Shown piece by piece: positions 51,510 through 59,709 of a DNA stretch of 64,000 nt (positions are counted from its first letter, which is position 1; each line of letters opens with the position of its first letter). A model generated the notes under the pieces. The model was not told the DNA's origin. It saw only the letters and a program-made list of their open reading frames with translations, and ran no database searches. Source of the DNA: Nonomuraea turcica (GTDB lineage Bacteria > Actinomycetota > Actinomycetes > Streptosporangiales > Streptosporangiaceae); assembly GCF_030718205.1 (NCBI RefSeq), contig NZ_JAUZQF010000014.1, forward strand, positions 186,001-250,000, written 5' to 3'. The translations under genes and the position numbers were made by a program.

Positions 51510-52193
51510 TCAGACGTGGGCCGGGGCTGGAGCGGGGGCGACCGTCTCTACCTCGGGGACCTCGGTCCCGGAGCCGCGGATCAAGGCGTCGCAGTCCACG
51601 ATCGCCTCCTCCAGCAGCCGCCGCAGCAGCGCGTCCGGGTCCGGGATGCAGGCCTGGACGATGCCCACCACCGACAGTTGCACCGCGTTCGGCGCGGCGT
51701 ACCTGCGGAACCCCTTCTGCGTGATCCGGGCTGCCCGGCTGAAGCGCCTGGCCTGCTCGGTCGCGTGCGGCACCTCCTCCATCGCCCGGCGGCTCTCGGC
51801 GCTCAGCCGCCCGGGCGGGACGCCGTCGAGCCTGGCCAGCATCTCCTCCGCCGCGAGCACCGAGACGGCCAGCGCGAGCTGGCGTTCGGCCGCGGCCACC
51901 GGCAGCGCCGTCGTCGCGCAGCGCAGCGCGATCCGCGCGTCCACGCGCAGGTCGTCGCTGGCCAGCCCGATGATCGACGGCACGAGTCCGACCAGCTTGG
52001 CGCGGCTGTCGTCGCTGACGTTGTCGTTGACCAGTCGGGCGAGTGCGGCCAGCAACGGATGCGTGCAGGCCGGATGGTCGCTCCACCGCTCGCCGGCCAG
52101 GTAGGAGGCCAGCTCCATGAAACAGGCACCGCGTTTCGGGTTGCGATGTCTGCCGCGGGACAGGACCGGCAGGTGATCAAGGTGATTGTCCAC
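51510..52193 (-). CDS. Conserved hypothetical, mostly helical
   Basis: A 227-residue soluble protein. From about residue 26 it reads MELASYLAGERWSDHPACTH, PLLAALARLVNDNVSDDSRA, then VRIGLASDDLRVDARIALRC-like helices and MEEVPHATEQARRFSRAARI. Such CTHP...LARLVND proteins are common in actinomycetes without known function. A short acidic/Pro-Ala tail ends the protein. The GTG at 52193 follows GGAG; an internal ATG (52118) would start at MELASYL with no ribosome site. Single gene. Confidence 0.72.
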   Translation of the reverse strand: MDNHLDHLPVLSRGRHRNPKRGACFMELASYLAGERWSDHPACTHPLLAALARLVNDNVSDDSRAKLVGLVPSIIGLASDDLRVDARIALRCATTALPVAAAERQLALAVSVLAAEEMLARLDGVPPGRLSAESRRAMEEVPHATEQARRFSRAARITQKGFRRYAAPNAVQLSVVGIVQACIPDPDALLRRLLEEAIVDCDALIRGSGTEVPEVETVAPAPAPAHV

Positions 52194-52488
52194 GGATGCT
52201 CCACTGCTCCACGCGATCGCCGTCTATCCAGTCTGCGCCGTCGTGCGCGTCAACGCCAGAGACGGACCGTCTTCGTCATGAACGTTTCCTCCGCCTGCCC
52301 CAGATCGGTGTCCAGAAACGTCACCTGGCCTGGCGACGCTCGCTGTGCCCGGCATCGCGGTGACCGCGTCGTCCTGCTCACCTCGGCCGCGCTCATCGCC
52401 ATCTCGGCAGCGCACAAGCTGAAGATAACCTGACTGTGATGGGACAATCACTTTACGTCACAAGGCAGCGCGCGGGATCCTGATCGAC

Positions 52489-54714
52489 GTGGACGGATTC
52501 CTCGATGAGACCTGCGGCGGGGTGACCGAGCTGCGCGTGCACGGCGTCGCCGGCACGCCGCCGGAGGACACGCTCAACCACCCTCACCCCCGGCGGGTCG
52601 CGGGCGACGGCGTCACCGGATTCCACCGCCGCTGGTGGCCGGGCGGGCGGCCGTCGGGCGACGACGCGGACGTGCCGGAGCAGCGCCGCCGCGAGGCGTA
52701 CGCGTGGGGTGGCCTCACCTCCGGCGGCTGGAGCGTGGCGCTGTGGCTGCCCCTGCTGCCGTTCTCGCTGGCGAACCTGTCCTACTTCATGCTGCCCAGA
52801 CCGGCGCGCGGCGCCCGGCTGCGGCACGTCACGGAGGCGGCCCAGCGGCTGTTCGCGTTGCTGCTCACCGGCACGCTCGTCGGCGCCGTCACCCGGGCGG
52901 CGGTCGACCTCGTCGGCTGGCAGTGCACGGCTGCGGGAGGGGCCTGCACCCGCGACGCGGCTCCCGGCTGGCTGAGCTGGCTGGGCGCGCTGTGGGGGAG
53001 CGAACCGTCCAAGCGGCTGGCGGTCACCGCGCTGGGGCCCCTGCTGGTCGTCGTGGTGCTGTGGTGGCCGGCCCGGCGCACCTGGAAGCGTGACGAACGG
53101 ACCGCCATCCCGCCCGGCGGCGTGCTGCGGGCCGGTATGCCGCGGGCCGGTGTGCCGTGGGCCGGTGTGCCATGGGCCGGTCTGCCGCTGGCGCGGCCGC
53201 GGCTGTGGCACGGCGGCGCGCCGGTGTGGCGGCTGCGGGTCGTGCACGTCGCCTTCGCGTTCGCCTCGATCGGGCTGGCCGTGTCCGTGCCGTTCGCGGG
53301 CACCCCGCGAGGGCTGGCGCTGACCGTGGCCAACGCCGCCGTCCAGGCCGCGGCCGTGGTGCTGGTGCTGCTGCCGTGGATCGCCAGACGGCTGGATCCG
53401 GGGGAGGGGGTTCCGTGGTGGCTCACGTACGCGTGCCGTGGACTGAGGGTGGCCGCGCCCCTGGTCCTGGCGGCCACGATCGTGCTGGCGCTGGCCGGTC
53501 TGGGCGCCGGCGCGCCCGGGCGGCGGCTGCCCGGCGCGGAGATTGGAGCGCTCCATTTGGCCCTGATGGCCGGGGCCGGGGGATTCATCCTGCTCGCCAC
53601 CTGGGTGCTCGCCTGGATGGACCGCCCGGCCGTGCCGCCGGCGCTGGGCGGCCTGGCCGGCTGGTTCACGCTGATGATCGCCGCGGGCGCCGCGCACGTG
53701 CTGGGGCTCGGCCTGCTGTTCTGGACCGCCACCTCCCTCGGCGGGCCGGACCGCGGGATCGTCCTCGGCGACCCCGTCTGGTGGACGGCGGCCCTGGTGC
53801 CCCTCCTGCTGCTAGGGGTGCTCGCCGTCGCGCTCGTCCTCCGGCTGATCCACAAGGCCGAGACGGCCAGGCTGGCGCCGCGGCTGGCGCATCACTACGG
53901 CCAGCGCCACGGCGGCGCGGTCGCGGGCACGTGGGCGCTGGCCGCGCTCACCGACCGCGCCGGGCTGGTGCTGGCCGTGCTCACCGGCGCCGGGGTGGCC
54001 GGGTTCGCCGCGGTCACCGTGATCCACCGATTCCACCTGTTCACCCCTGCCGGCGGGGTCGCCGGGCTGCCGGCCGCGACGGGGAGCTGGGCCATGGCCG
54101 CGGTCGTGGCCGGCCTGGTGCTGCTCGGCCGCCGTACCTACACCGACCTCCGCCTGCGCAGGACGATCGGCATCCTCTGGGACGTGTGCACATTCTGGCC
54201 CCGCGCCGTCCATCCCCTCGCCCCGCCCTGCTACACCGAGCGCGTCATCCCCGAGCTGATCGCCCGTATCGGCAGACTGGCCAGGACCGATCGGGACCAG
54301 GTGATCCTGTCCGGGCACAGCCAGGGCAGCGTCATCGCCGCCGCCCTCGTGCTGCAGCTCGAGCCCGAGCTGCGGCGGCGCATCGGCCTGCTCACCCACG
54401 GATCGCCGCTGCGCCGCCTGTACACCGCCTTCTTCCCGGCCTACTTCGGCGCGCCGGCGCTCGCCGCGGTACGCGACGCGGTGCCCTGGCACAACCTCTA
54501 CCGGCTGAGCGACCCCATCGGCGGGCCCGTGTTCCGGCGGGTGGACCCGCTCGGCGAAGGGCCCGGCGGCGGCGACGGCGTCGACCGGTTCTGCTGGGAC
54601 CCGCCGCGGCCCCGGCCGGGACAGCCGCTGCACGAGGCGCGCGGGCACGGCGACTACTGGCTCGACCCGCTCTACGGCGAGGCGCTCGACCGGCTGACCA
54701 GGGTCAAGCGCTGA
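52489..54714 (+). CDS. Multi-pass membrane protein with C-terminal alpha/beta-hydrolase-like domain
   Basis: A 741-residue protein. The soluble start GGVTELRVHGVAGTPPEDTL resembles the first strand of an alpha/beta hydrolase (HG oxyanion motif). About nine to ten hydrophobic segments follow between 80 and 545. The C-terminal part brings AHPLAPPCYTERVIPELIAR-like helices and the nucleophile elbow VILSGHSQGSVIAAALVLQL (GHSQG) near residue 610, then WHNLYRLSDPIGGPVF and a late His in RGHGDYWLDP. So a hydrolase fold seems split by a membrane domain. Residues about 206-226 are a degenerate pentapeptide repeat (RAGMP-RAGVP-WAGVP-WAGLP). Substrate unknown; a membrane lipid esterase is possible. The GTG start lacks a strong ribosome site. 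Confidence 0.72.
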   Translation: MDGFLDETCGGVTELRVHGVAGTPPEDTLNHPHPRRVAGDGVTGFHRRWWPGGRPSGDDADVPEQRRREAYAWGGLTSGGWSVALWLPLLPFSLANLSYFMLPRPARGARLRHVTEAAQRLFALLLTGTLVGAVTRAAVDLVGWQCTAAGGACTRDAAPGWLSWLGALWGSEPSKRLAVTALGPLLVVVVLWWPARRTWKRDERTAIPPGGVLRAGMPRAGVPWAGVPWAGLPLARPRLWHGGAPVWRLRVVHVAFAFASIGLAVSVPFAGTPRGLALTVANAAVQAAAVVLVLLPWIARRLDPGEGVPWWLTYACRGLRVAAPLVLAATIVLALAGLGAGAPGRRLPGAEIGALHLALMAGAGGFILLATWVLAWMDRPAVPPALGGLAGWFTLMIAAGAAHVLGLGLLFWTATSLGGPDRGIVLGDPVWWTAALVPLLLLGVLAVALVLRLIHKAETARLAPRLAHHYGQRHGGAVAGTWALAALTDRAGLVLAVLTGAGVAGFAAVTVIHRFHLFTPAGGVAGLPAATGSWAMAAVVAGLVLLGRRTYTDLRLRRTIGILWDVCTFWPRAVHPLAPPCYTERVIPELIARIGRLARTDRDQVILSGHSQGSVIAAALVLQLEPELRRRIGLLTHGSPLRRLYTAFFPAYFGAPALAAVRDAVPWHNLYRLSDPIGGPVFRRVDPLGEGPGGGDGVDRFCWDPPRPRPGQPLHEARGHGDYWLDPLYGEALDRLTRVKR

Positions 54715-54776
54715 AATTATCTTTTAGTTCACCCCGAAGTCTTGAAAGTTATATCCACGAACGATTGAGTTCGGTC

Positions 54777-57700
54777 GTGCAGACCCTCCGATTGCTGGCC
54801 GCCACCGCGCTGCTGTTAGGCCCTCTGGCCGTGACCGTGGCGCCCGCGCAGGCCGACCCCGTACCTCCCGCAGAGGACGCGCTCGAGGCGTCGTCCTATC
54901 CACCGCCGTCCACGTTGCTGGCCCGGGCCGCGGCCGGGCAACCGCGGCTGGAGACGGCCAAGAGGACCCGGCCGGTCGCGCCGGGGATCTCGTTGACCTC
55001 GTTCGACACCTATGACGCGCTCGGCTGGCTGCGCGCGGACGCGATCACCGCCGACCTCGGCGGCGCGACGGCCGACTACGTGTTCTCCGGCGAGGTGTCC
55101 AAGACCGAGCCGCTGTCCGGGCCCGCCAAACGCTCCCGCGCCGTCGCGGCCGTCAACGGCGACTTCTTCGACATCAACAACTCGGGCGCCGCCCAGGGCA
55201 TCGGCGTGCAGAACGGCAACCTCATCCAGTCGCCCGTCGCCGGCCACGACAACGCGGTCGCGGTCACCGGGGACGGCGTCGGCCGGGTGCTGAAGATGTA
55301 CTTCGAGGGCACCGCCACGCCGGCCGGCGGATCGCCGATCAAGCTCACCCAGTTCAACCAGATCGTGCAGGGCGGCGGCGTCGGGTTGTTCACGTCCCTG
55401 TGGGGCTCCTACACCCGGGCCCGCGCCGTCGCGGGCGCGGCGTCCGTCGCCGAGGTCGTCCTGGTCAACGGGGTCGTCTCGGAGGTACGCACCTCCGCGG
55501 GCTCAGGGCCGATCCCGGCCGGGACCACGATCCTGCTGGGCCGCGACGCCGGGGCGACGGCTCTGTCCGCGTTGAAGGTCGGCGACCGAGTTGACGTGAA
55601 ATATCAGCCGAAGTCGTCCGATGGCAGCACGGTCAAGGCAGCCGTCGGCGGCAACTGGGTGCTGGTCAAGGACGGCGTCGCGCAGAATTCCACCGACCAG
55701 GCCGCGCACCCCCGTACCGCCGTCGGGTTCTCCGCCGACGGCAGGAAGATGTACCTGCTGACCGTGGACGGCCGCCAGGCCGACAGCCGCGGCGTCACGC
55801 TCAACGAGCTGGCCGCGCTGATGGTCGACCTCGGCGCCGCGAACGCGCTCAACCTCGACGGCGGCGGCTCCTCCACGATGCTGGCCCGCGAGCCAGGCTC
55901 CGCCGACGTGCAGGTCGAGAACAGCCCGTCCGACGGCGGCGAGCGCCACGTCCCCAACGGCCTGGCGCTCTACGCGCCGCAGGGCAGCGGCAAGCTCAAG
56001 GGCTTCTGGCTGGAGACCGCGAACGACCCCGCCAGGGCGCCCGGCGCCGCCCCCGTCGCCGGCGGCCGTCCCGACCGGGTCTTCCCCGGCCTCACCAGGC
56101 GGCTGACCGCCGCCGGCTACGACGAGACGTACGGGCCCGCCGCCGGGACCCCGTCGTGGCGTGCCAACCCGGCCGTCCACGGCGTGGTCCGAGACGGGAG
56201 ATTTCACGCTTTGGTGCCCGGCCAGACCACCGTCACCGCCTCGCGCGGCGGCGCCCAGGGCACCATCGACCTGACCGTGCTCCAGCCGCTGCAGCGGCTC
56301 GGCACCACCGCCGACCGGCTCGGCATGCCCGGCCAGGACCGCACCGCGACGTTCGGCGTGGTCGGCTACGACCGCAACGGCAACTCCGCGCCCATCGAGC
56401 CGGCCGACCTCACGCTCGACTACGACAAGAACCTGTTCGAGGTCACCGCGGCCGAGCACGGCTCCTTCACCGTCAAGGCCAAGCAGGCCACCGGGTCCGG
56501 GCTCATCACCGCGCGCGTCGGCAAGCTCAGCACCGCCGTGCCGGTGACCGTCGGCTTCGAGGACAAGCCGGTCGCCGACTTCGAGGACGCCGCCACGTGG
56601 ACGTTCGCCGCGGCCCGAGCCACCGGCTCGCTGTCGGCGGCGCCCGGGCAGAGCGGGGGCGGGCTCAAGCTGTCGTACGACTTCACCACCTCGACCGCCA
56701 CCCGGGCCGCGTACGCCAGCCCGCCGCAGCAGATCGTGGTGGACGGGCAGCCGCAGGCGTTCGGGCTGTGGATCCACTCCACCGGCAAGGGGGAGTGGCC
56801 CAGCCTGGAGTTCTACGACGCGCTCGGGCAGTCGCAGATCCTGCGCGGGCCGTACATGACGTGGACCGGCTGGAGGTTCGTCGAGTTCGCCGTGCCCGCG
56901 GGCGTCAACTACCCGCTCAAGCTGCGGCGCTTCTACGTGGCCGAGACCAAGGCCGACGCCAAGTACACCAACGAGATCCTCATCGACGGGCTGGTCGCCA
57001 AGGTGCCGCCGGCGGTCTCCGCGCCCGCGGCGGCCAGGGTCGCCGACCCCGTGGTCAGGCCGTCGGTGGCGGAGATGCCGTGGCGGTTCGCGGTCATGTC
57101 GGACGCGCAGTTCGTGGCCAGGGCCCCGGACAGCGACATCGTCAAGAACGCGCGCAGGACGCTGCGTGAGATCAAGGCGGCCGAGCCGGACTTCCTGCTC
57201 ATCAACGGTGACCTGGTGGACGAGGCGTCGCCGGAGGACTTCGCGCTGGCGAAGCGGATCCTCGATGAGGAGCTGGGCGGCTCGCTGAAATATCACTACA
57301 TTCCCGGCAACCATGAGGTGATGGGCGGCAAGATCGACAACTTCAAGGCCGTCTTCGGGGACACATACGGGACCTTCGACCACAAGGGCACCCGCTTCAT
57401 CACCCTGGACACCTCCCGGCTGAACCTCAGGGGCGGCGGCTACGACCAGGTCGCCATGCTCAGGTCCGAGCTGGACAAGGCCGCGAAGGACGCCTCGATC
57501 GGGTCCGTCGCGGTGCTGTTCCACGTGCCGCCGCGGGACCCGACGCCCGGCAAGGGCAGCCAGCTCGGCGACCGCAAGGAGGCCGCGCTGGTGGAGGGCT
57601 GGCTGGCCGCCTTCCAGCGGGACACCGGCAAGGGGGCCGCCTTCATCGGGGCGCACGTGGGGACGTTCCACGCGGCGCGGGTGGACGCGGTGCCATACTT

Positions 57701-58175
57701 CATCAACGGCAACTCCGGCAAGAACCCCGCCACCTCACCCGGCGACGGCGGCTTCACCGGCTGGTCGCTGTGGGGCGTGGACCCGGTGACGCGGACCGAG
57801 GCCGAGCACGTCAAGCGCAACTGGTTCGTCGACGCGCCGGCCTGGATCGGCACGCAGGTCCGGCCGCACGTGGACGACCTCGTGCTCACCGCGCCCGCCA
57901 CGGTCGCCATCGGCATGCCCGGGCCGGTGACGGCGGCGGTCAAGCAGGGGTCGCGGACGGTTCCCGCCGTCCACCCGGTCTCGGCCGCCTGGTCCGGCTC
58001 GCCGAACCTGCACGTCGGCACCCGGCAGACGGCCAAGCCGTGGCACGTGGCCGTCCTCGGCCCGGGTACGGGCACGCTGACGGCGCTGCGCGAGGGGCAG
58101 GTGACGGTCGCCGTCACGGTCAGCGGCGTGACCCGCCAGGCGACCGTGGCCCTCACGGCCAAGGCCGCCGCCTGA
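54777..58175 (+). CDS. Secreted phosphodiester glycosidase-metallophosphoesterase fusion
   Basis: A 1132-residue exported protein. Signal peptide 1-28 (LLAATALLLGPLAVTVAPAQA). About 60-400 is a NAGPA-type phosphodiester glycosidase domain (AAVNGDFFDINNSGAAQG near 122, LNLDGGGSSTMLAREPG near 357). About 420-760 contains Ig-like and jelly-roll-like beta modules (TTVTASRGGAQGTI, then a CBM-like FEDAATWTFAAARATG block). About 765-970 is a calcineurin-type metallophosphoesterase (RFAVMSDAQF, LINGDLVDEA, YIPGNHEVMG, LFHVPPRD, GAHVGTFHA) with most metal ligands present. A final Ig-like tail follows. It may remove and dephosphorylate phosphodiester-linked sugars on wall polymers. GTG 54777 may be leaderless; a TTG four codons upstream is possible. 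Confidence 0.82.
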   Translation: MQTLRLLAATALLLGPLAVTVAPAQADPVPPAEDALEASSYPPPSTLLARAAAGQPRLETAKRTRPVAPGISLTSFDTYDALGWLRADAITADLGGATADYVFSGEVSKTEPLSGPAKRSRAVAAVNGDFFDINNSGAAQGIGVQNGNLIQSPVAGHDNAVAVTGDGVGRVLKMYFEGTATPAGGSPIKLTQFNQIVQGGGVGLFTSLWGSYTRARAVAGAASVAEVVLVNGVVSEVRTSAGSGPIPAGTTILLGRDAGATALSALKVGDRVDVKYQPKSSDGSTVKAAVGGNWVLVKDGVAQNSTDQAAHPRTAVGFSADGRKMYLLTVDGRQADSRGVTLNELAALMVDLGAANALNLDGGGSSTMLAREPGSADVQVENSPSDGGERHVPNGLALYAPQGSGKLKGFWLETANDPARAPGAAPVAGGRPDRVFPGLTRRLTAAGYDETYGPAAGTPSWRANPAVHGVVRDGRFHALVPGQTTVTASRGGAQGTIDLTVLQPLQRLGTTADRLGMPGQDRTATFGVVGYDRNGNSAPIEPADLTLDYDKNLFEVTAAEHGSFTVKAKQATGSGLITARVGKLSTAVPVTVGFEDKPVADFEDAATWTFAAARATGSLSAAPGQSGGGLKLSYDFTTSTATRAAYASPPQQIVVDGQPQAFGLWIHSTGKGEWPSLEFYDALGQSQILRGPYMTWTGWRFVEFAVPAGVNYPLKLRRFYVAETKADAKYTNEILIDGLVAKVPPAVSAPAAARVADPVVRPSVAEMPWRFAVMSDAQFVARAPDSDIVKNARRTLREIKAAEPDFLLINGDLVDEASPEDFALAKRILDEELGGSLKYHYIPGNHEVMGGKIDNFKAVFGDTYGTFDHKGTRFITLDTSRLNLRGGGYDQVAMLRSELDKAAKDASIGSVAVLFHVPPRDPTPGKGSQLGDRKEAALVEGWLAAFQRDTGKGAAFIGAHVGTFHAARVDAVPYFINGNSGKNPATSPGDGGFTGWSLWGVDPVTRTEAEHVKRNWFVDAPAWIGTQVRPHVDDLVLTAPATVAIGMPGPVTAAVKQGSRTVPAVHPVSAAWSGSPNLHVGTRQTAKPWHVAVLGPGTGTLTALREGQVTVAVTVSGVTRQATVALTAKAAA

Positions 58176-58180
58176 CGGCT

Positions 58181-58216
58181 CGGCCGCGGGGCGGCCTCCT
58201 GACCGCCCCACGGCCG
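58181..58216 (+). terminator. First strong hairpin after the fusion gene
   Basis: CGGCCGCGGGGCGG (58181-58194), loop CCTCCTGA, CCGCCCCACGGCCG (58203-58216): a 14-bp stem with one mismatch, five bases after the stop codon. Confidence 0.75.
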
Positions 58217-58222
58217 AGTCAC

Positions 58223-58259
58223 GGCGGAGCGCTCGTCCCGCAGCAACGAGCGCTCCGCC
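58223..58259. terminator. Second strong hairpin
   Basis: GGCGGAGCGCTCGT (58223-58236), loop CCCGCAGCA, ACGAGCGCTCCGCC (58246-58259): a perfect 14-bp stem six bases after the first hairpin. Tandem terminators, or a terminator plus a processing site. Confidence 0.65.
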
Positions 58260-58345
58260 CCCACGCTCCGCCCCCACGCTGCGCCCCCCCACGCTGCGCC
58301 GCCCACGCTGCACTGCCACGGCGCACTGCCACGGCGCGCTGCTGC
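58256..58345. repeat. Short GC-rich tandem repeats
   Basis: Degenerate copies of CCCCCACGCTGCG (about four) run into two copies of ACTGCCACGGCGC and a CGCTGCTGCGC end. They fill the gap between the double terminator and the amidohydrolase promoter region. The rest of the gap up to 58501 shows no gene. Confidence 0.55.
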
Positions 58346-58501
58346 GCCCGCACCGCCCCCGCCGACACGGTCGTCCGCCAGGCGGGCGTCGCGGGTCCGG
58401 ATGCTGCGGCGCGGAGCCCGTGGGGAGGGGCGGGCGGCGGGATCGGGGCTCGGCGGCGCGTGCGCTCGGGGTCGGCGGGGTGGCTCCCCTATCCTGGCCA
58501 G

Positions 58502-59644
58502 GTGTCCCTTGAGCTCGAGCTCGTCCCCGGCCTGGCCCGGGCCATCGAGGAGCTGCGGCTGGTCGACCACCACGTGCACGGCGCCTCGGCCGGCGACCTG
58601 TCGCGCAAGGCGTTCGAGGAGCTGATCACCGAATCCGACCGGCCCATCCCCGAATGGATGACGCCGTTCGACTCCCAGGTGGGATACGCGATCCTGCGCC
58701 ACTGCGCCCCCGTGCTCGGCCTCGACCCGCACTGCACGCCGGAGGAATACCTGGCCAGGCGCGCCAGGCTCGGCGTGGACGAGGTCAACCGGCTGCTGCT
58801 CACCGCGAGCGGCGTCGGGCACTTCCTCGTCGAGACCGGCCACCGGGGCGAGGAGGTGCTCGGCCCGTCCGGCATGGCCGACGCGGCAGGCGTGCCCGCC
58901 GACGAGGTGGTGCGGCTGGAAGCGGTGGCCGAGCAGGTGGCCGCGGACGGGTGCGCGGCGTGGGCGTTCGCCGGGCGGTTCGAGGAGGCGCTGTGGGAGC
59001 GCACCCGAACGGCGCGCGGGCTCAAGACCATCGCCGCCTACCGCCACGGACTCGACTTCGACCCGGCCCGGCCGGCGGGCGAGGAGGTCACGGAGGCGGC
59101 CGGCCGCTGGTTCGCGGCAGGCGGGCGGCTGACCGATCCGGTGCTGCTGCGCCACCTCATCTGGGCGGGGCTCGACCGAGGGCTGCCGCTGCAGTTCCAC
59201 ATCGGCTTCGGCGATCCCGACGTGGACCTGCGGCGGTCCGACCCGCTGCTGCTGCGCGGCCTGATCGAGCTGGCCGAGCCGACCGGGGTGCCGTTGCTGT
59301 TGCTCCACTGCTACCCCTACCAGCGGCATGCCGGGTTCCTGGCGCACGCCTACCCCAACGTCTTCTTCGACGTCGGGCTGGGCGTCACTTTCACGGGGGC
59401 GCGCAGTGTGGCGCTGGTGGCGGAGAGCCTGGAGGCGGCGCCGTTCGCGAAGATCCTCTTCTCGTCGGACGCCTGGGGCCCCGCCGAGCTGCACCACCTC
59501 GGGGCGCGGCTGTGGCGGCGGGCCATGGCGCGGGTGCTGGGGGAGTTCGTGGCCGAGGGGGAGTGGTCGATCGGCGAGGCGATGCGGGTGGCCGCGATGG
59601 TGGGCAGCGAGAACGCCCGCCGCGTGTACGGCCTCGGAACCTGA
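58502..59644 (+). CDS. Amidohydrolase-2 family metal-dependent hydrolase
   Basis: A 380-residue TIM-barrel hydrolase of the FluG/amidohydrolase-2 type. LRLVDHHVHG near residue 20 gives the HxH metal site on strand 1; LQFHIGFGD near 235 the strand-5 His; LLLHCYPYQRHAGFLA the strand-6 His; and ILFSSDAWGPAELH near 320 the strand-8 Asp. All ligands needed for a mononuclear or binuclear site are present. Substrates of the family range from decarboxylated aromatics to glutamine-like compounds, so none is assigned. GTG 58502 has no ribosome site but a TATCCT hexamer ends about nine bases before it, suggesting leaderless transcription. Same strand as the following beta-galactosidase gene. Confidence 0.82.
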   Translation: MSLELELVPGLARAIEELRLVDHHVHGASAGDLSRKAFEELITESDRPIPEWMTPFDSQVGYAILRHCAPVLGLDPHCTPEEYLARRARLGVDEVNRLLLTASGVGHFLVETGHRGEEVLGPSGMADAAGVPADEVVRLEAVAEQVAADGCAAWAFAGRFEEALWERTRTARGLKTIAAYRHGLDFDPARPAGEEVTEAAGRWFAAGGRLTDPVLLRHLIWAGLDRGLPLQFHIGFGDPDVDLRRSDPLLLRGLIELAEPTGVPLLLLHCYPYQRHAGFLAHAYPNVFFDVGLGVTFTGARSVALVAESLEAAPFAKILFSSDAWGPAELHHLGARLWRRAMARVLGEFVAEGEWSIGEAMRVAAMVGSENARRVYGLGT

Positions 59645-59709
59645 GCAAAAGTACGGACACGGAACTCATCGCTGCCCAAAATGCTCTCGAAGCTCTAGGC
59701 TCGGCGACG

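Noticed and set aside
53157..54776. N-terminal extension of the secreted fusion protein
   Set aside because: The frame is open but overlaps the membrane-protein gene and would place the clear signal peptide (from 54777) deep inside the protein.
58256..58345. CRISPR-like array
   Set aside because: Units are adjacent and only 13 bp with no spacers; no cas genes in the window.
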